Counted from the stretch's first letter, positions 16,731-25,757 are shown. The stretch: 64,000 bases of DNA from Agrobacterium sp. RAC06 (GCF_001713475.1 NZ_CP016499.1:1612001-1676000); one strand, 5' to 3'. A program made the numbers and translations. Notes: generated by a model not told the origin, from the letters alone.

Positions 16731-16809
16731 ATCAGCTGCAGGAAAGGCGGAGTACGACGGGGAAAACCCGCAGGTTTAACGGGTCGGGGCCAGTGGGGAG
16801 AGCCGGTGG

Positions 16810-17301
16810 CTATTTGCGTTTCGCCTGCAAGACGGCGGTGCCCAGACGCTCGACGGCGCGGCGCAGGTTCTCGTTTTCAATGCCGTCCATCATCGCTTCG
16901 AGCCGGCGGGCCTTCTCACCTTCCAGCTTGCGGATGCGGGGTCTCGTAATCGCCACCGAAACAGGTTTCTGGACGATGCGAACCTGGCCGATCGCGGGAT
17001 AGCCGAAGAAGCCGTTGATGCGGGCGATCAGCTCGCCCTGGGCATGGGAGAGAAAGAGCGCACGCGCGCCTTCGCAGGCAACCGTCAGCACGCCTGGACG
17101 ATGGCCGCCATCCTCAGGCAGATCGGAGCGGCGTGGCCAGGCGATCTTTTCGGGCCGGGTACAATCGGCAAAACCTTCGCCAACGATGTCTTCCCAGGAG
17201 CCGAGCAGCGCCGTGTTGATGCCCGCACGCCTTGCCAGCACCGGGTCGACGATGCCGTTGGCAATCTCGGAAATCTGGTTTGCGCCCTTGAATGTGGCCA
17301 T
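16810..17301 (-). CDS. DUF721-family protein, DciA-like
   Basis: A 163-residue protein of the DUF721 family, related to the DciA replicative-helicase operator. Start chosen at 17301 ('MATFKGANQ') because codons further upstream lie in the divergent mutY promoter region. The N-terminal half has the KH-like DUF721 core ('LGSWEDIVGEGFADCTRPEKI', 'VLTVACEGARALFLSHAQGELIARIN'); the C-terminal part is a basic alpha-helical tail ('RRLEAMMDGIENENLRRAVERL'). As I recall, this gene in related rhizobia lies directly before the DsbA-smc pair on the same strand and divergent from mutY. The mutY side is kept here, but about 13 kb now separate it from dsbA. Confidence 0.85.
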   Translation of the reverse strand: MATFKGANQISEIANGIVDPVLARRAGINTALLGSWEDIVGEGFADCTRPEKIAWPRRSDLPEDGGHRPGVLTVACEGARALFLSHAQGELIARINGFFGYPAIGQVRIVQKPVSVAITRPRIRKLEGEKARRLEAMMDGIENENLRRAVERLGTAVLQAKRK

Positions 17302-17383
17302 GGCCTCTGGGGATCCTTCACATCGGCCCTTGAACGGGCGACTGCTTTGGTCAGATATAGGCCATCCTCCCCTCTCTTCGCAA

Positions 17384-18490
17384 ATGACCGGCGTGACACT
17401 CCCCAGCAAAGCATCGACAAGACCGACGGCTCCCATGCTTCTCGCCTGGTATGACCGGCATCACCGCGAGCTTCCCTGGCGCATCTCGCCCGCTGCGGCG
17501 AAGCGTGGTGTGAGACCCGATCCCTATCACATCTGGATGTCGGAGGTGATGCTGCAGCAGACGACGGTTGCCGCGGTGAAGGCCTATTTTGCCAAGTTCA
17601 TTGCGAGATGGCCGACGGTCAGGGATCTGGCAGAAGCGCCCACCGAGGATGTGATGGCGGCCTGGGCGGGGCTCGGCTACTACGCCCGCGCCCGCAATCT
17701 GAAGAAATGCGCAGAGGCCGTGGCTTTCGATCATGGCGGCGTCTTTCCCGATACCGAAGAGGGTTTAAGGGCACTGCCCGGCATCGGCGACTATACCTCG
17801 GCTGCGGTTGCGGCAATCGCCTTCAACCGGCCATCCGCTGTCATGGACGGCAATGTCGAGCGGGTGATCTCACGGCTTTTTGCCATCGAGGCGCCGCTTC
17901 CGGGATCGAAGCCGCAGATGAAGGCGAAGGTCGCGGAACTCACGCCGACCGACCGGCCCGGGGACTTTGCCCAGGCGATGATGGATCTCGGCGCCACGAT
18001 CTGCACTCCGAAGCGGCCGGCCTGCGCGCTCTGTCCGTTCAACGGTGCCTGTCTGGCGCTCGCCACCGACGAGCCGGAGCGTTTTCCGGTGAAGGCGGCA
18101 AAGAAGGCGAAACCGGTGCGGCTCGGGGCGGCCTTCATCGCTGTTGATCGCGATGGCAACATCCTGCTGCGCAAGCGGGTGGAAAGCGGGCTGCTCGGGG
18201 GGATGACGGAGGTGCCGACGACCGAGTGGACCTCGCGGCAGGACGGGGAAACGGGGACGGAGGCAGCCCCCTTCCCGGCCGAGTGGCAGGCGGCGGGCGC
18301 GATCTCCCATGTCTTCACCCATTTCGAGCTTCGGCTCTCGATCTTCCGCGTCGGCCCGATCGACCGCCCCTCTGTCAATCACGGTTTCTGGGTGCCCGTC
18401 ACCGAACTTGATGGGCAAGCGCTGCCGACTGTCATGAAGAAGGCAATTGCGGCGGCTATTCCAACCGCCTTTCCAACTCCTAAGGGCTAA
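17384..18490 (+). CDS. mutY: A/G-specific adenine DNA glycosylase MutY
   Basis: Removes adenine mispaired with 8-oxoguanine or G. From the start at 17384 ('MTGVTLPSKAS') the protein is 368 residues; 17435 ('MLLAWYDRHH') is a shorter alternative. Key features are 'WMSEVMLQQTTV' with the catalytic Glu, the helix-hairpin-helix 'ALPGIGDYTSAAV', the catalytic Asp in 'VMDGNVERV', and the iron-sulfur loop 'CTPKRPACALCPFNGAC' with C-X6-C-X2-C-X5-C spacing. A C-terminal NUDIX-like domain (about residues 235-355) recognises 8-oxoguanine. It is divergent from the DUF721 gene and 3 bases upstream of a HAD hydrolase, so it leads a two-gene operon. Confidence 0.96.
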   Translation: MTGVTLPSKASTRPTAPMLLAWYDRHHRELPWRISPAAAKRGVRPDPYHIWMSEVMLQQTTVAAVKAYFAKFIARWPTVRDLAEAPTEDVMAAWAGLGYYARARNLKKCAEAVAFDHGGVFPDTEEGLRALPGIGDYTSAAVAAIAFNRPSAVMDGNVERVISRLFAIEAPLPGSKPQMKAKVAELTPTDRPGDFAQAMMDLGATICTPKRPACALCPFNGACLALATDEPERFPVKAAKKAKPVRLGAAFIAVDRDGNILLRKRVESGLLGGMTEVPTTEWTSRQDGETGTEAAPFPAEWQAAGAISHVFTHFELRLSIFRVGPIDRPSVNHGFWVPVTELDGQALPTVMKKAIAAAIPTAFPTPKG

Positions 18491-18493
18491 GAC

Positions 18494-19105
18494 ATGACCG
18501 AAATCCGCCATATCGTTTTCGACATCGGCAAGGTGCTGATCCATTACGATCCGAACCTGCCGTATCAGCGGATCATCCCGGACCCAGCAGAACGGGCGGA
18601 TTTCTTCGCCCGGGTCTGTACCCATGACTGGAACATCGAGCAGGATCGCGGCCGCAACTGGGCCGACGCCGAGGCGCTGCTGATCGAGCAGTTTCCCGAG
18701 AAGGAAGCGCATATCCGCGCCTTCCGGAAGCACTGGGCCGAGATGGTGCCGCATGCCTATGACGACAGCGTTTCCATCATGACCGGGCTGATCGATTCGG
18801 GCCGGGACGTGACGATGCTCACCAATTTCGCCGCCGATACATTTGCGGAAGCGCGCAAGATGTATCCCTTCCTGAACCTGCCGCGCGGCGTGACGGTGTC
18901 AGGCGAGGTGGGGCTGATCAAGCCTGACGTCGCGATCTACGAGCGGCATGTCGCGAATTTCGGACTGTCTCCTGCGCATTCCGTCTTCATCGACGACAGT
19001 CTGGCGAATGTCGAAGGCGCGCGGGCTGCCGGTTGGCACGCGGTGCATTTTACCGGGGCGGAGACGCTGAAGGCGGATCTGCAGGGGCTGGGCATCAGCC
19101 TTTAA
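18494..19105 (+). CDS. HAD-superfamily (subclass IA) hydrolase
   Basis: A 203-residue phosphatase-like protein starting 3 bases after mutY. Motif I is 'VFDIGKVLIHYD' with the nucleophilic Asp; Gly replaces the usual second Asp of the DxD motif, as in the 'FDxGxV' subgroup of HAD-IA enzymes. Motif II is 'MLTNF', motif III includes 'LIKPDVAIYERH', and motif IV is 'VFIDDSLANVEGARAAGW'. The alpha-helical cap is inserted after motif I. The natural substrate (a small phosphorylated metabolite or a haloacid) is not predictable. Co-transcription with mutY could suggest nucleotide clean-up, but that is speculation. Confidence 0.85.
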   Translation: MTEIRHIVFDIGKVLIHYDPNLPYQRIIPDPAERADFFARVCTHDWNIEQDRGRNWADAEALLIEQFPEKEAHIRAFRKHWAEMVPHAYDDSVSIMTGLIDSGRDVTMLTNFAADTFAEARKMYPFLNLPRGVTVSGEVGLIKPDVAIYERHVANFGLSPAHSVFIDDSLANVEGARAAGWHAVHFTGAETLKADLQGLGISL

Positions 19106-19156
19106 TCTTTTACACGAAGGCATATCGGGCGGCCTGCTGATGCGGGCCGCGTTCCC

Positions 19157-20158
19157 TCAACCGGGTCGTTCAACCAGCTCCACGCGGCGGTTCATGGCTC
19201 GGCCAGGCTCGGTCTGGTTACTGGCGCGCGGTGCGAGCATGCCCATTCCGGCAGCGGCGAGGCGTTCTTTCGAGATGCCCGCCGACACCAGGGCTCCCAT
19301 GACCGCTTGCGCACGCTTTTGTGACAGCGACAGGTTCGTCTCGGCATCCCCGATCCAATCGGTGTGGCCGACGATATAGACCTGCAGCGCCGGGTTGGAG
19401 GTCAAGAGCTTTGCCATTTCGGCGATAGCGGGTGCCGCTTCCGGCGACAGGTTTGCCGTGCCGAAGTCGAAATAGACATTGTCGAGCGCGATATGGCCCT
19501 CGTCCGAAATACCCTTGGCCATGGCTGCGGCATCGATCATGCGGCTTTCGAGGGCTGAAGACGTGACGAGATCCAGATGCACGGCGGCACGCTCGGATGC
19601 ATTGCCGGAAAGCGGCGCTTTCTGGTTCTGCGCGACATAGAGCGCCACGTGACGCGCGCCATCTGCCGAAACGGCGGCCATGTAATGCTCGTCGCCGTCA
19701 ATATAGAGCGCGAATTCCGACGCCTTGCCCAGATTCTTCAGCTTCCGCTCCGGCGGATAGATGATGAGCTTGCCAAGCAGGGCATTGTTGCTGCCACAGG
19801 TTCGCGCGGAACATTCAAACAGGGAGGAGAAGCCGGCCCCCACCAGGGCCGTGCGGTAGTTGAGAAAGACATCGGCTGCGCTTGCGCCTTCAGGGGCCAC
19901 ATAAAGGCGGCGCTGCAACTGGCCCTCGATCGGCTTGACCTCGGACACGGTCCGGCCCTTCATCGGGCCGACCGGCAGCTCGAACCGGGTAAAGCCTGCG
20001 TCTTCGGCGCCATAAAGGCAGGCCCCGTCATAGACCGCCAGCGCATCGAGCGGTGCAAAGCCTTCGAGGACAGGACAGGTTTCGGCGGCACTGGTGCGGG
20101 CAAAGCCGAAAAGGACAAACGCGACGATGCTGATGAATTTCAGTGAATGCCGGGCCAT
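19157..20158 (-). CDS. OmpA-family envelope protein
   Basis: 333 residues; start at 20158 ('MARHSLKFISIVAF') gives a signal peptide cut near 'ARTSAAE'. Residues of about 30-200 form a soluble domain of unknown type, with a cysteine pair in 'FECSARTCGSN'. The C-terminal 110 residues are an OmpA-like peptidoglycan-binding domain ('NVYFDFGTANLSPEAAPAI', 'VYIVGHTDWIGD', 'NLSLSQKRAQAVMGAL'). It is predicted to sit in the periplasm or outer membrane and bind peptidoglycan. It has no beta-barrel part. It is convergent with the HAD hydrolase and stands alone. Confidence 0.85.
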   Translation of the reverse strand: MARHSLKFISIVAFVLFGFARTSAAETCPVLEGFAPLDALAVYDGACLYGAEDAGFTRFELPVGPMKGRTVSEVKPIEGQLQRRLYVAPEGASAADVFLNYRTALVGAGFSSLFECSARTCGSNNALLGKLIIYPPERKLKNLGKASEFALYIDGDEHYMAAVSADGARHVALYVAQNQKAPLSGNASERAAVHLDLVTSSALESRMIDAAAMAKGISDEGHIALDNVYFDFGTANLSPEAAPAIAEMAKLLTSNPALQVYIVGHTDWIGDAETNLSLSQKRAQAVMGALVSAGISKERLAAAGMGMLAPRASNQTEPGRAMNRRVELVERPG

Positions 20159-20498
20159 GGAGCACCTTTTTCCGGGCATTCCCCCAATGGCCTGCCGGCA
20201 GTCAGGATCGTGGCGCTATAGCGATCGCTGATCAAGTGTTTCCTGTCACTCTCTCCGGATTCTAGGACCGTGAGAGTGCGAATGTCGACTTTTGGGGTGA
20301 GCGCCCGACCAGAGGGGCGAATAAGGCGCTGGCGCGGGTGGAGTTGGCGGACCCCTGCCCGCGCCAGATCGATCCCTTGAGATCGAATTCAGCCCGATTA
20401 AAGGCTTCGACTTGCTCGAAGCTGATCACAAGAATGTGAAGTTATTCTAATCTATATGAAGATCGGATCGGCGCGATCCAGGCGCCGATCCGTTGCTT
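20159..20498. other. Intergenic region between the OmpA-like gene and ccrM
   Basis: These 340 bases hold the promoter side of the OmpA-like gene and the 3' side of ccrM. Two small hairpins are visible: 'gcttcga' 20404-20410 with 'tcgaagc' 20416-20422, and the larger one at 20464-20492 listed separately. An AT-rich stretch lies at about 20438-20460. I see no credible open reading frame. Confidence 0.5.
20464..20492. terminator. Hairpin downstream of ccrM, possible terminator
   Basis: A perfect 11-bp stem ('cggatcggcgc' with 'gcgccgatccg') and a 7-base loop, placed 6 bases beyond the ccrM stop. On the ccrM strand the sequence after the stem is only moderately U-rich; on the other strand it is followed by 'ttgctttt'. 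Termination is plausible but not certain. Confidence 0.55.
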
Positions 20499-21632
<1,134 letters not shown>

Positions 21633-21734
21633 TTACTCACTCTTACGCTGACGCAGCACGGGATGTGAGGCTTATGGTTACCGAACTTGGTTACTGAAGG
21701 GTGAAGACGGGGTGAGAATTTGTGCGGGGGTGGG

Positions 21735-21950
21735 ATGGCGTGGCTGCGTTTGTTGGGCCACGTGGAAGACCAAACCGTTCTGAAGCGCAAAGGTGTTACT
21801 TACTCACAGCTTGCGGAGAAGCTGGCGTCTATTGGCGTAGACGAAAAGGAAGTGAGCATCAGAAACAAGCTAAGCCGTGGCAAGTTCACGGCTTCGTTCG
21901 TGCTCCAATGCCTTTCGGCTATTAGCGCATCCAGTATTTCGATTTCTTAG
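21735..21950 (+). CDS. DUF6471-type small protein
   Basis: 71 residues from the ATG at 21735; an in-frame earlier start at 21720 is possible. The sequence 'LKRKGVTYSQLAEKLASIGV', then 'IRNKLSRGKFTASFVLQCL', fits the DUF6471 pattern, a short helix-turn-helix-like protein found scattered in proteobacterial genomes. It is predicted to be helical and cytoplasmic. The last residues 'SAISASSISIS' are short and Ser-rich, so the C-terminus may be truncated compared with relatives. Its stop overlaps by 4 bases the stop of the convergent membrane-protein gene. Base composition is lower in GC than the flanks. Confidence 0.65.
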   Translation: MAWLRLLGHVEDQTVLKRKGVTYSQLAEKLASIGVDEKEVSIRNKLSRGKFTASFVLQCLSAISASSISIS

Positions 21951-22852
21951 ATCGTTCGGGACATCTCATTTCTGCGGATGGTCTCAAGAAGGCCTAGGAA
22001 CTCTCGCCCTACTAACTGCCTCAACTGTCCTATGGCCTTCCGGCAGGCCTCAATATCCGGTTCGACTAGCGCCACAGAAAGCTCGTCGAACCTATAAGAG
22101 AGGCGCTCTGCCTTTTCTCTGGCGGGCGCAAGAGCTGTGCCCGGTGCGTTGATTTTTGAGGCAATCGCGTCCTCGTATAAAAAAATCTTGTCGTAGAATT
22201 TATACCGTTGCATCAGCTTTCTTATCGGCTCGTATGCCTGGGCTACGTTCTGTGTCTCTTCGTGCATCATGCGAAAATAATCAACAGCTTGACCGCTTAG
22301 GAAATACTCTCGCCAAGCACCTGACCTATTACCCATGGCGTCGACATACACCTCAGATAGATCGTGTGCCAAAGGGTATATTTCATCTATAAGCGCGATC
22401 AATTTAAGATCTGCAGGGCGTTTCTGTTTGTCGACAACTTGGGTTTGATCCTCACGACTATCGCCCGCCAAGGTTTCCTCACCACGGCCCCACTTCGCCA
22501 ACTGCCGTGCAAGAAAGTCCCAAAATCCAAATATCAGCGCACCAATAACGAACCCTAAGAATATTTGAGACGACAAACCAGAAATAACCCAGTTTATCCA
22601 TTCAAGACCGGATGCTAGATATGGGAGCACGTTCTGTCCCCCATCAACAAGCTCGTCGTCGATGCCTTTTGAAACAGCCCAGGTCTCAATGTTGACGCTG
22701 ACGACGGGGGAGATAAATATGTCGTATATCTTCCCAAACACGAACAGCAAAAGTAGCCAAAAGCTGAGTTCGCGTTTGCTGAAGATTTTCCACATAATGT
22801 GAAAGATGCCCCAATATATGGAAGTTGTGGAGTCCTCATTTTTCCACTCCAT
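21947..22852 (-). CDS. Hypothetical membrane protein, unrecognised
   Basis: 301 residues that I do not recognise. There are two clear transmembrane segments, about residues 29-50 ('LSFWLLLLFVFGKIYDIFI') and 92-115 ('IFLGFVIGALIFGFWDFL'). A charged cytoplasmic linker follows, then an alpha-helical domain from about 145 to the end, rich in Tyr, Glu and Arg, with no catalytic motif. The gene is clearly less GC-rich than its surroundings and uses A/T-ending codons more often, which suggests recent transfer. It ends against the DUF6471 gene. Confidence 0.7.
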   Translation of the reverse strand: MEWKNEDSTTSIYWGIFHIMWKIFSKRELSFWLLLLFVFGKIYDIFISPVVSVNIETWAVSKGIDDELVDGGQNVLPYLASGLEWINWVISGLSSQIFLGFVIGALIFGFWDFLARQLAKWGRGEETLAGDSREDQTQVVDKQKRPADLKLIALIDEIYPLAHDLSEVYVDAMGNRSGAWREYFLSGQAVDYFRMMHEETQNVAQAYEPIRKLMQRYKFYDKIFLYEDAIASKINAPGTALAPAREKAERLSYRFDELSVALVEPDIEACRKAIGQLRQLVGREFLGLLETIRRNEMSRTI

Positions 22853-22896
22853 TCCGTATTGGTGCGCTTGCTACATAAGACCGGAGCATTGAAGCG

Positions 22897-23109
22897 ATGC
22901 CTTATGTGAACATCAAGATTACCCGCGAGGGCGCAACAGCTGCACAGAAGGCCGAACTCATCCAGGGAGTGACGAAACTGCTCGTGGACGTGCTGAACAA
23001 GACCCCCGCGACAACCTTTGTCGTCATCGATGAGGTCGCGATGGAGGACTGGGGTATCGGTGGCCTGCCTGTCGAGGCGTATCGACAGGCTTCGAAGCGG
23101 GGCGCCTGA
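22897..23109 (+). CDS. 4-oxalocrotonate tautomerase-family protein
   Basis: A 70-residue tautomerase-fold subunit. After removal of Met the amino terminus is Pro ('MPYVNIKITREGAT'), the catalytic base of the family. 'QKAELIQGVTKLLVDVLNK' is the usual helix. Such enzymes act on 2-hydroxydienoates or related enols as hexamers. It lies 6 bases before the nitronate monooxygenase start, so the two form an operon that probably processes a reactive enol or nitro compound; the substrate is not known. Confidence 0.88.
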   Translation: MPYVNIKITREGATAAQKAELIQGVTKLLVDVLNKTPATTFVVIDEVAMEDWGIGGLPVEAYRQASKRGA

Positions 23110-23115
23110 AGCTTC

Positions 23116-24084
23116 ATGGCTCTCAGAACCCGCATTACCGAAAACTTTGGTCTCTCGGTACCGATCCTGTCGGCGCCGATGGCTGGCATCGCAGGCGGCG
23201 CCCTCGCGGCGGCGGTCGGTCATTCCGGAGGCCTGGGGCTGATCGGCGGCGGCTATGGCGACCGGCGCTGGCTGGAGCAGGAATTCGAACGCGCCGGCAA
23301 TACCAAGGTCGGCGTCGGCTTCATCAGCTGGGCACTCGCCAGGGATCCCGGCCTGCTTGATATCGCCCTCGATCGATCTCCAAGAGCGATCTTCCTTTCG
23401 TTCGGCGATGTCGGGCAGTTTGCACCGGCAATCGCGCGCGCGGGCATCGCTCTCATCGCGCAGGTTCAAACGGTAAAGGCGGCGAAGATTGCCGTCGCCG
23501 AAGGGGCGCAGGTGATCGTCGCACAGGGCACCGAGGCCGGTGGCCATGGCGGCAGCCGCGCGACGCTTCCGCTCGTCCCGGCTGTCGTCGATGCCGTCCC
23601 CGGAACGCCCGTCATCGCTGCAGGCGGCATTGCAGACGGCCGGGGCCTGGCTGCTGCGCTCATGCTCGGAGCAGACGGCGTGCTGTGCGGCACGGCACTC
23701 TACGCGACACGGGAATCGCTTGCCAACATCCCGGCAAAGAACGCCGCGATCACCGGCTCCGGGGACGAGACCGTCAAGGGCACGGTCTTCGATCTGATAC
23801 GCGGCCATGATTGGCCAACGCAATGGCAATTGCGGACACTCGACAACGGCTTGTACCGCGCATGGCACGACCGTCTCGCAATGCTGAAAGACAGTATCGA
23901 TCAGGTTCGCCATCGCTATCTTGACGCCCAGGCGACCGGCGATACCGAGCAGTTGCCGGTCATCGTCGGCGAGGCTGTCGACCTTGTGCGGTCCCTGGAA
24001 CCTGCCTCCCTCGTCATCGAACGCATGGCGCGCGAGGCCGAGGAGCGGATGCGAAACATCGTCAGAGACTGTATCACGCGCTAG
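23116..24084 (+). CDS. Nitronate monooxygenase (2-nitropropane dioxygenase family)
   Basis: 322-residue FMN-dependent TIM-barrel enzyme that oxidises alkyl nitronates. The N-terminal FMN motif is 'LSAPMAGIAGGALAAAVG', the phosphate-binding region includes 'GTEAGGHGG', and 'VIAAGGIADGRGLAAALMLG' is the standard barrel signature. It follows the tautomerase gene in the same operon. The stop at 24082-24084 overlaps the stop of the convergent YjbR-like gene. The physiological substrate could be propionate-3-nitronate or another nitro toxin. Confidence 0.9.
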   Translation: MALRTRITENFGLSVPILSAPMAGIAGGALAAAVGHSGGLGLIGGGYGDRRWLEQEFERAGNTKVGVGFISWALARDPGLLDIALDRSPRAIFLSFGDVGQFAPAIARAGIALIAQVQTVKAAKIAVAEGAQVIVAQGTEAGGHGGSRATLPLVPAVVDAVPGTPVIAAGGIADGRGLAAALMLGADGVLCGTALYATRESLANIPAKNAAITGSGDETVKGTVFDLIRGHDWPTQWQLRTLDNGLYRAWHDRLAMLKDSIDQVRHRYLDAQATGDTEQLPVIVGEAVDLVRSLEPASLVIERMAREAEERMRNIVRDCITR

Positions 24085-24422
24085 TCGCGGGCATCCCAGG
24101 CCTTCACCACGGCCTTCTTCGCCTGCGTCCGCCAGACACGCGTCAGGTTTTCCCGCGCCCATTCGAGGTCGAGCCGGTCCGGACGGGCGAGCACCAGCCT
24201 ATGGGGTCGGTGATGATCGGTGGTGAAAAAGGTGTCGGGGTCGATCTCAATCAGGTGGTCGCGCTCCTCGAAAGGGACTTTGAAGACCGGGCAGTCATGG
24301 GTCGGGTTCCAGAACAGCATGGCCTTGCCGTTGACCTTGAAGGACGGATGCCCCCAGGAGGTCGTTTCCTCCGTGGTCGGGAGAGCAAGGATGATCTGGC
24401 GCAGGGTATCGAGGGTGATCAT
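24081..24422 (-). CDS. MmcQ/YjbR-family protein
   Basis: 113 residues with start at 24422 ('MITLDTLRQIILALPTTEE'). A longer frame upstream runs through a dispersed repeat and is not credible. The family fold (CyaY-like) is recognised by 'TTSWGHPSFKVNGKAMLFWN' and 'LARPDRLDLEWARENLTRVW'. A DNA-binding role has been suggested for the family but is not proven. It has its own unit, with a repeat element upstream at 24484-24534. Confidence 0.85.
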   Translation of the reverse strand: MITLDTLRQIILALPTTEETTSWGHPSFKVNGKAMLFWNPTHDCPVFKVPFEERDHLIEIDPDTFFTTDHHRPHRLVLARPDRLDLEWARENLTRVWRTQAKKAVVKAWDARD

Positions 24423-24483
24423 GGCGGGGCCTCCGGAGGTCAGTCTGCCAGAGGCTTTAGGACGTGTCATCAGGTCCAGATAC

Positions 24484-24534
24484 GCCCCCTCATCCGCCCT
24501 TCGGGCACCTTCTCCCCGCGAGCGGGGAGAAGGA
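24484..24534. repeat. Dispersed palindromic repeat, family A
   Basis: 'cccctcatccgcc', then a perfect 12-bp stem 'ccttctccccgc' / 'gcggggagaagg' at 24508-24533. A related copy in inverted orientation is at about 25838-25901. Short GC-rich intergenic palindromes of this kind are common in rhizobial genomes. Confidence 0.7.
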
Positions 24535-24547
24535 GACGCCGCCAGCC

Positions 24548-24970
24548 TCAGGGGGCAACACGCACACTCAGATATCCGCCGTCCGCGACGCTGTCGCAAA
24601 GCTCCGACCATTCGCAGCCGGAACAAGCGGAGCGGATCTCACCGGTGGCGAAGGTCTTCCTCAGACGCGCCAGCAGTGCGGCTGAGGGTGCGATGCGAGC
24701 GCCCGGTGGAAGCGGGCTGCCGATCAGGCGGGCGACGGCGTCTGCCGCTGCCCGGTCCCGTTCGATGACGCTTGTCCCATGGCAATGAGCCCCAGGGTCT
24801 GCGGTCAGCGGGCCGCAGATATCGTCCGGCCCCGCCACCAGCTCGATCTCCTCGCCGGCCGAGAGCCTTGCGGCAATCACCTCGTAGTTCTCGACGAAGG
24901 CGTGCGAATAGCCCTTGCCGACATAAGTCAGCATGCAGAGCAGGTGGTGGGCGCGGAGCCGGACGGTCAT
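24548..24970 (-). CDS. DUF1284-domain protein
   Basis: A 140-residue cytoplasmic protein of the DUF1284 family. The N-terminus 'RLRAHHLLCMLTYVGKGYS' is the family signature. Cysteines at 'GPDDIC', 'HCHG' and 'ACSGCEWSELC' suggest a metal or iron-sulfur site; this is inference. The function is not established. It lies 26 bases downstream of bioY on the same strand and could be co-transcribed with it. Confidence 0.8.
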   Translation of the reverse strand: MTVRLRAHHLLCMLTYVGKGYSHAFVENYEVIAARLSAGEEIELVAGPDDICGPLTADPGAHCHGTSVIERDRAAADAVARLIGSPLPPGARIAPSAALLARLRKTFATGEIRSACSGCEWSELCDSVADGGYLSVRVAP

Positions 24971-24996
24971 TCTTGCTGCAGTCGGTTGTTATGGGT

Positions 24997-25587
24997 TCAG
25001 AGGTCGAGCGGCTTTGCCTTGCGGCGGGCCAGCGCCATCAGCAGGGCGGCGGCGAGTGCGGATTTCAGCACGGCACCCAGGATGAAGGGCGTGACGCCGA
25101 GAGCCAAGCCCTTTTCGGCTCCGATAAGATAGGCAAGCCAGGCACCGCCGATGGCGAGGCACAGGATGTTGGCGGAGAGATGGGCGAGGAAGCTTTTGAC
25201 GACTTGGCTGCCCGTCCAGCCCTTTTCGGCGAGGTAACCGGCGAGCGCTGCGATGATCGGGAAGGAGACCAGATAGCCGGCGGTCGGGCCGACGAAGGGC
25301 GCAAGACCGCCACCGCCATTGGCGAGAACCGGCAGGCCCATCATCGCCTCGCCGAGCCAGGCAAGCACGGTGAGCGCGCCCAGACGCCAGCCATAGAGCA
25401 CGCCGATCATGGTCAGCGCAAAGGTCTGCATGGTGATCGGCACCGGCACCATGGGCACGGAGATCTGCGAGGCAAGGGCCAATACGCCCGTGCCAAAGAG
25501 GAGAAGAGCGGCCTGCACGGGAAGCGAACGGCCCGATATGCCAAGCGGATCGAAACCGCGGCCGGCGGGCGCAAGAATGGTCGTCAT
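24997..25587 (-). CDS. bioY: Biotin transporter BioY (S component)
   Basis: 196-residue integral membrane protein that captures biotin, alone or with the energy-coupling components BioM and BioN, which are not in this window. Start chosen at the ATG at 25587 because a GGAG ribosome site (complement of 25595-25598) lies 7 bases upstream; a TTG two codons earlier is less likely. About six transmembrane helices are visible, with the BioY signature 'SVPMVPVPITMQTFALTMIG' and 'GPTAGYLVSFPIIAALAGY'. A BioR-type box at 25602-25611 lies 15 bases before the start codon, so biotin-dependent repression is expected. Confidence 0.93.
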   Translation of the reverse strand: MTTILAPAGRGFDPLGISGRSLPVQAALLLFGTGVLALASQISVPMVPVPITMQTFALTMIGVLYGWRLGALTVLAWLGEAMMGLPVLANGGGGLAPFVGPTAGYLVSFPIIAALAGYLAEKGWTGSQVVKSFLAHLSANILCLAIGGAWLAYLIGAEKGLALGVTPFILGAVLKSALAAALLMALARRKAKPLDL

Positions 25588-25601
25588 GGGCAATCTCCAT
25601 T

Positions 25602-25611
25602 TTATAGATAA
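25602..25611. promoter_or_regulatory. BioR-type operator of bioY
   Basis: 'ttatagataa' fits the alphaproteobacterial BioR consensus TTATMKATAA exactly. It is 15 bases from the bioY start codon, where a bound repressor would block transcription or initiation. Confidence 0.8.
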
Positions 25612-25632
25612 TTTGAAGTGGCGGAGAATCTT

Positions 25633-25642
25633 TTATCTATGG
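25633..25642. promoter_or_regulatory. Possible degenerate BioR-like half-site
   Basis: 'ttatctatgg' keeps the left half of the BioR box but has two mismatches in the right half. It lies 31 bases from the perfect box, about three helical turns, and could support cooperative binding. Confidence 0.3.
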
Positions 25643-25747
25643 AATCGACGAATGCCAAGATGAAGACTGCAAGAATCTCGGAGAAGGTCGCTGGGGTGGG
25701 GATCAAGATTGCCGAGCATGGCATAGCTTTGCGCCTCTTCTCTCTTT

Positions 25748-25757
25748 TTATCTATAA
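25748..25757. promoter_or_regulatory. Second perfect BioR-type box
   Basis: 'ttatctataa' again matches TTATMKATAA exactly. It lies 146 bases upstream of the first box with no nearby gene of its own, so it may be a distal bioY operator or serve an unrecognised transcript. Confidence 0.55.

Noticed and set aside
3667..16809. Integrative element around the cyclase/SulP block
   Set aside because: No integrase, transposase, tRNA or terminal repeat is visible. The 15-bp direct repeat at 5771 and 16716 does not border the SQR pair and is better explained as a regulatory site.
22615..24162. 515-codon minus-strand frame opposite the tautomerase and nitronate monooxygenase genes
   Set aside because: It is antisense to two conserved enzymes and also crosses the start of the unknown membrane protein.
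24423..24626. N-terminal extension of the MmcQ/YjbR-like gene
   Set aside because: The extra codons read through a dispersed palindromic repeat; the family begins at 'MITLDTLRQ'.
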